Below, in pieces: positions 7,302 to 10,321 of a stretch of DNA of 10,321 nucleotides. The position numbers were made by a program, and so were the translations under genes. Numbering within the stretch: the stretch's first letter is position 1; each line of letters starts with the position of its first letter. The DNA comes from Limnohabitans sp. (GTDB lineage: Bacteria; Pseudomonadota; Gammaproteobacteria; Burkholderiales; Burkholderiaceae_C). The DNA lies in the NCBI GenBank assembly GCA_023260735.1, contig JALQUL010000083.1:1-10321 (forward strand). Reading direction: 5' to 3'. A model generated the notes under the pieces. It was not told the origin of the DNA. It worked only from the letters and a program-made list of their open reading frames with translations, and made no database searches.

Positions 7302-9310
7302 TGAGTAACTTTATAAAAACAATTGAAGCCTGTTTTGCCCCTGATGGGCGTTTAGCCAATGCCAATGTAGGTTTTTTTCCTCGTTCAGGTCAAACTAAAA
7401 TGGCTATCGCAGTGGCCAATTGCATAGAGCAAGGCGGCAATTTAGTGGTAGAAGCGGGAACTGGGGTCGGAAAAACTTTTGCCTATTTGGTACCTGCTTT
7501 ATTAAGTGGCGAGCGGGTTTTGTTGTCAACTGGTACTAAAACGCTACAAGATCAGTTATTTGGCCGTGATTTACCCCGATTAATGCAAACCTTGGGTGTG
7601 GCTGGAAAAATTGCTTTACTGAAGGGGCGCTCCAATTATTTGTGTACACAACGTTTGGCTTTTGCTCGCCATTCAGTCAATCCCTCCGATCGATTTCAAG
7701 CCCGCACCTTGGCACAAATTGAAAAATGGGCACAAAGTACAGCTACCGGTGATTTGGCAGAAATTAAAGGCCTTGACGAGCGCTCTGCAGTTATACCTTT
7801 GGCTACCTCTACTCGCGATAATTGTGTGGGCACTGAATGTCCTAATTACAAATCTTGTTTTGTTAATTTGGCACGTAAAGAAGCTTTGTCAGCCGATGTA
7901 GTGGTAATTAATCATCATTTATTTTTTGCCGATTTAAACGTCCGCGAAAGTGGTGTGGCTGAACTGTTACCAAGTTCCAGAATTGTAGTTTTTGACGAGG
8001 CTCATAAACTCAACGAAATAGGCGTTGAATTTTCTGGTCATCAGTTTGCAAGTAGGCAAATTTTAGATTTTTGTAAAGATGCCTTAGCCATTACATTGGC
8101 ACAAGTTCGAGGTTTAGCTGCTTGGAATGATTTAATTGCTAGTCTTGAAAAAAGTATTAAAGATTTACGACTTAGTTTGCTAGATGCAGGTTTACCCAAT
8201 GGCAAAATTGCCTGGGCAGATGGCGCACCAGAGGGCATATTACAAGCCTATTGGCAAGGCTCAATTAATAAAGTCACTGATGCACTTGAAGACTTAGAAC
8301 AAGCCTTGCAACTTTGTGCAGAAAACTCCCCCGATTTAGCTCGATTATTAGCCAGATGTGAAGAACTACAAAAAGAAATTGATCGATTTGCAAAAACCTG
8401 CCCAGTAGATTTTGTGCGATGGTTAGAGTTGGGGCAGCATTTGCGTTTGGCGCAAGCTCCACTCGATATTGCTCAGGTTTTAAAAGCTAATACAGAGGTG
8501 CCCGATGGTACACCTGCCAATGAACAAAAAAGCTGGATTTTTACTTCTGCCACTCTTGGTACTGATGAAGAAATGTTGTGGTTCACTGAACCTTGTGGCC
8601 TACAAGAGGCAACCCGTTTAAGAGTAGAAAGTCCCTTTGACTATGCCGCCCAAGCCAGTATTTATATACCTATTCCATTTCCTGAGCCTGCTAATTCTAA
8701 GCACAGTGTAGAGGTGGCTCGTTTGGTGGCTAATTCGGCAAGCATCATTGGGGGCAGGACTTTGGTTTTGACCACTACTTTAAAAGCCCTACAAATTATT
8801 GCAGATGAACTCAATGAAGCTTTTTTAGTGGATAAACAAATTGTTGTCTTGCGACAAGGCAGCTTACCCAAGCGGGAGTTAATTGAGCGTTTTAGAGCCG
8901 CAGGAAAAGATGGCCAACCTGGTGCTATTTTGGTAGCTTCGGCCTCTTTTTGGGAGGGAGTGGATATTGCAGGAGACGCATTGCAGTTAGTGGTAATTGA
9001 TAAACTACCCTTTCCACCTCCCAACGATCCAGTAGTGCAAGCCAGGGGTAAAAGATTAGAAGAAGCTGGGAAAAGCTCTTTTAATGATTATTCCTTACCA
9101 GAAGCTATTGTGGCATTAAAACAGGGGGCAGGCAGATTGATAAGGCATGAACATGACATGGGTGTTTTGTTAATTTGTGATAACCGAATTAAACAAAAAA
9201 ATTATGGGCGGAAAGTGCTTGCTGCCTTGCCGCCCATGTATGTTTTACAAAACCATCAGGCTTTGCTTGAACAATTAGATTTGATTACCAAAGCTTCCAC
9301 CAGCTCTTAG
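7301..9310 (+). CDS. yoaA: ATP-dependent iron-sulfur DNA helicase, DinG/XPD family
   Basis: 669 residues (E. coli YoaA 636). A superfamily 2 helicase of the XPD/DinG group, which moves 5'-3' on single-stranded DNA. E. coli YoaA works with the polymerase III chi subunit in repair of damaged replication forks. Visible motifs: Walker A EAGTGVGKT (51-59); iron-sulfur cysteines C115, C175, C180 and C186; NHHLFFADL (204-212); DEAH (232-235); motif IV-like SWIFTSATL (411-419); motif V SFWEGVD (549-555); motif VI QGAGRLIR (608-615). Similarity to YoaA runs end to end, and the 4Fe-4S site separates it from helicases without a cluster. The start is fixed by in-frame TAG at 7289-7291, with only the ATG at 7301 before the conserved region. 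The LexA-like box upstream suggests SOS control. The 3' end overlaps bamD by 26 bp on the other strand. In Burkholderiales such genes are often labelled dinG. Confidence 0.93.
   Translation: MSNFIKTIEACFAPDGRLANANVGFFPRSGQTKMAIAVANCIEQGGNLVVEAGTGVGKTFAYLVPALLSGERVLLSTGTKTLQDQLFGRDLPRLMQTLGVAGKIALLKGRSNYLCTQRLAFARHSVNPSDRFQARTLAQIEKWAQSTATGDLAEIKGLDERSAVIPLATSTRDNCVGTECPNYKSCFVNLARKEALSADVVVINHHLFFADLNVRESGVAELLPSSRIVVFDEAHKLNEIGVEFSGHQFASRQILDFCKDALAITLAQVRGLAAWNDLIASLEKSIKDLRLSLLDAGLPNGKIAWADGAPEGILQAYWQGSINKVTDALEDLEQALQLCAENSPDLARLLARCEELQKEIDRFAKTCPVDFVRWLELGQHLRLAQAPLDIAQVLKANTEVPDGTPANEQKSWIFTSATLGTDEEMLWFTEPCGLQEATRLRVESPFDYAAQASIYIPIPFPEPANSKHSVEVARLVANSASIIGGRTLVLTTTLKALQIIADELNEAFLVDKQIVVLRQGSLPKRELIERFRAAGKDGQPGAILVASASFWEGVDIAGDALQLVVIDKLPFPPPNDPVVQARGKRLEEAGKSSFNDYSLPEAIVALKQGAGRLIRHEHDMGVLLICDNRIKQKNYGRKVLAALPPMYVLQNHQALLEQLDLITKASTSS
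9285..9310. other. 26-bp tail-to-tail overlap of yoaA and bamD
   Basis: The yoaA stop (TAG, 9308-9310) lies inside the last codons of bamD, and the bamD stop (TAA on the minus strand, plus 9285-9287) lies inside yoaA. With no gap, there is no room for a terminator outside coding sequence, so the two mRNAs must share complementary 3' ends at least 26 nt long. Confidence 0.85.
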
Positions 9311-10127
9311 TGCCTTTTGCTTCTTTTGCACTTGCAGAGTTAGGGAAGGATTTTTCTAGCACGCGAGTGGCGTCGTTGCGTAAATCAGTCATACCCATGG
9401 CATCATAAGATTTCACAATAATGAGCATGGCTTCTTCAAGGGCTGGCGCTTCTTGGAAATCAGTAATAGCTTGTTGTGCACGATTAATGGCGGCAATATA
9501 GGCTTTACGACTGTAATAATAATTGGCTACATGCACTTCATATTGTGCTAAAGAGTTCACAATATAGTTAAGTCGTTTTTTTGCATCAGTTGAATATTTA
9601 GAATCAGGGAAACGAGTTACCAACTCTTTATAGGCAATAAAAGATTCACGGGCAGCTTTTTGATCTCTCTCGGAAAGGTCAGTTTGGGAGAGATTCCCTA
9701 AAATACCTAATTTATCATTAAAAGTAATCGTACCTTTAAGATATAGTGCATAGTCTAGGGCTGGACTAGCAGGATTGAGTTTAATAAAACGATCGACAGT
9801 TTCGAGAGCTTTAGTGGGCTCTCCATTTTTATACTGTGCATAAGCTCTTTCTAATTGAGCTTGTTGTGCTAATGGAGTTCCAGCGGCCCTGCCCTCAAGT
9901 TTGTCGTACAAAGTAATTGCTTTATCGAGACCGCCACTGGCGGCTTCGTCTTTGGCTTCTTTGTAAAGCTTGTTAGGACTCCAATTGGCCGTTGGATCTT
10001 CTTGAACAGTGCTACATGCACTCAAAGAAGAGGCCAAAATAAGACCTGAGAGTAATAGATGGCGGTTAGAGTGAGCTTTTTTCAAGCTTTCTAACGAACT
10101 ATTAGCTGAAAATTTTGCAAAAAACAT
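9285..10127 (-). CDS. bamD: Outer membrane protein assembly factor BamD (ComL), lipoprotein
   Basis: BamD is the essential TPR lipoprotein of the BAM complex, which folds beta-barrel proteins into the outer membrane; it docks BamA on the periplasmic face. From the ATG at 10127 the protein has 280 residues: a long basic N-terminus, a hydrophobic stretch and the lipobox LSAC (35-38). The mature protein from Cys38 is 243 residues, and Ser at +2 predicts outer-membrane sorting. TPR helices fill about 53-270, with blocks such as DRFIKLNP, SERDQKAARESF and YYYSRKAYIAAINRAQ shared with burkholderial BamD. It ends in SWWKLW. The open frame extends upstream to a GTG at 10199. I prefer 10127 because AAAGG lies about 9 nt upstream and a perfect TATAAT (plus 10159-10164) would start the mRNA downstream of the longer start. 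It is divergent from rluD and overlaps yoaA by 26 bp tail-to-tail. Confidence 0.94.
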   Translation of the reverse strand: MFFAKFSANSSLESLKKAHSNRHLLLSGLILASSLSACSTVQEDPTANWSPNKLYKEAKDEAASGGLDKAITLYDKLEGRAAGTPLAQQAQLERAYAQYKNGEPTKALETVDRFIKLNPASPALDYALYLKGTITFNDKLGILGNLSQTDLSERDQKAARESFIAYKELVTRFPDSKYSTDAKKRLNYIVNSLAQYEVHVANYYYSRKAYIAAINRAQQAITDFQEAPALEEAMLIIVKSYDAMGMTDLRNDATRVLEKSFPNSASAKEAKGTKSWWKLW

Positions 10128-10187
10128 AGTGAGAAACCTTTTGAAGCATTCTGTGAATATTATATCGACCTTAGAGCCAAACATGAA
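10128..10187 (-). promoter_or_regulatory. bamD promoter and Shine-Dalgarno
   Basis: On the minus strand there is a perfect -10 TATAAT (plus 10159-10164). A weak -35 TTCATG (plus 10182-10187), 17 bp away, overlaps the rluD start codon. Transcription would begin near 10152, giving a leader of about 25 nt with AAAGG about 9 nt before the bamD ATG. On the plus strand the same core reads TATTAT (10158-10163), a possible -10 for rluD, but no matching -35 is visible. Confidence 0.5.
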
Positions 10188-10321
10188 AGCCCCCGACACT
10201 GCTTTATTGCATCAAAATCAAGAAAGTGAAAACTTAATTGAAATTGACGACCTAGATTTGGCCTCTGACAAAGATTTGGCCGAAATTAAAACGGTTACGG
10301 TGTTAGTTGAACAACATGGAC
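10183..10321 (+). CDS. rluD: Probable 23S rRNA pseudouridine synthase RluD, N-terminal fragment
   Basis: Only 46 codons plus one base lie in the window, from ATG at 10183 to the edge. RluD makes pseudouridines 1911, 1915 and 1917 in helix 69 of 23S rRNA. The fragment begins MKAPDTALLHQNQ and has an acidic, probably disordered stretch (about 14-34). It ends in TVTVLVEQHG (37-46), which resembles the first strand of the RluD S4 domain just before the expected RLDK motif; the motif itself and the catalytic domain are off-window. The main support is context: rluD lies divergent from bamD in many beta- and gammaproteobacteria. The in-frame GTG at 10153 is an alternative start. No strong Shine-Dalgarno is seen before the ATG. 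Confidence 0.7.
   Translation, partial: MKAPDTALLHQNQESENLIEIDDLDLASDKDLAEIKTVTVLVEQHG

Noticed and set aside
10128..10199. Longer bamD start at the GTG ending at 10199
   Set aside because: It lies upstream of the perfect TATAAT, would overlap the rluD start, and would put 24 unlikely residues ahead of the lipoprotein signal. The ATG at 10127 has a Shine-Dalgarno.

Overview
The window looks like chromosome of a low-to-medium GC betaproteobacterium, most likely of the order Burkholderiales. This rests on protein resemblance recalled from memory, not on a search. The BamD-like lipoprotein reads like burkholderial BamD, and its gene lies head-to-head with the start of an rluD-like gene, an order common in beta- and gammaproteobacteria. 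I see no rRNA, tRNA, CRISPR array, insertion sequence or integrase.

Layout. Bases 1-5607 (+) carry the 3' part of a gene for a giant secreted or surface protein: Ser/Thr/Gly-rich beta domains, DUF11-like repeats and two SdrD_B-like domains. It has no visible anchor, and its 5' end lies outside the window. After a 134-bp gap comes hslR (-, 5742-6152; Hsp15, an S4-domain ribosome-rescue protein). Next on the same strand is a short VWA/CoxE-like gene (-, 6233-7147) with intact metal-site residues but without the N-terminal part usual in its relatives, and without its usual MoxR ATPase and SWIM partners nearby. A divergent AT-rich region (7148-7300) separates it from yoaA (+, 7301-9310), an XPD/DinG-family iron-sulfur helicase. 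yoaA overlaps tail-to-tail by 26 bp with bamD (-, 9285-10127), the TPR lipoprotein of the outer-membrane beta-barrel assembly machine. The window ends 46 codons into a probable rluD (+, from 10183).

The most interesting regulatory spot is 7148-7300. It holds a 16/20 match to the E. coli-type LexA (SOS) box, which fits a DinG/YoaA helicase. A 14-bp hairpin ends on the A of the yoaA start codon, and there is an imperfect direct repeat about three helical turns apart. The LexA-like site also lies upstream of the divergent VWA gene, so the two genes might share DNA-damage control; that is inference.

Most of the window is conserved housekeeping: outer-membrane assembly, ribosome and rRNA maintenance, DNA repair. 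The accessory parts are the giant adhesin-like protein and the orphan VWA gene. I see no convincing complete new multi-gene system here.
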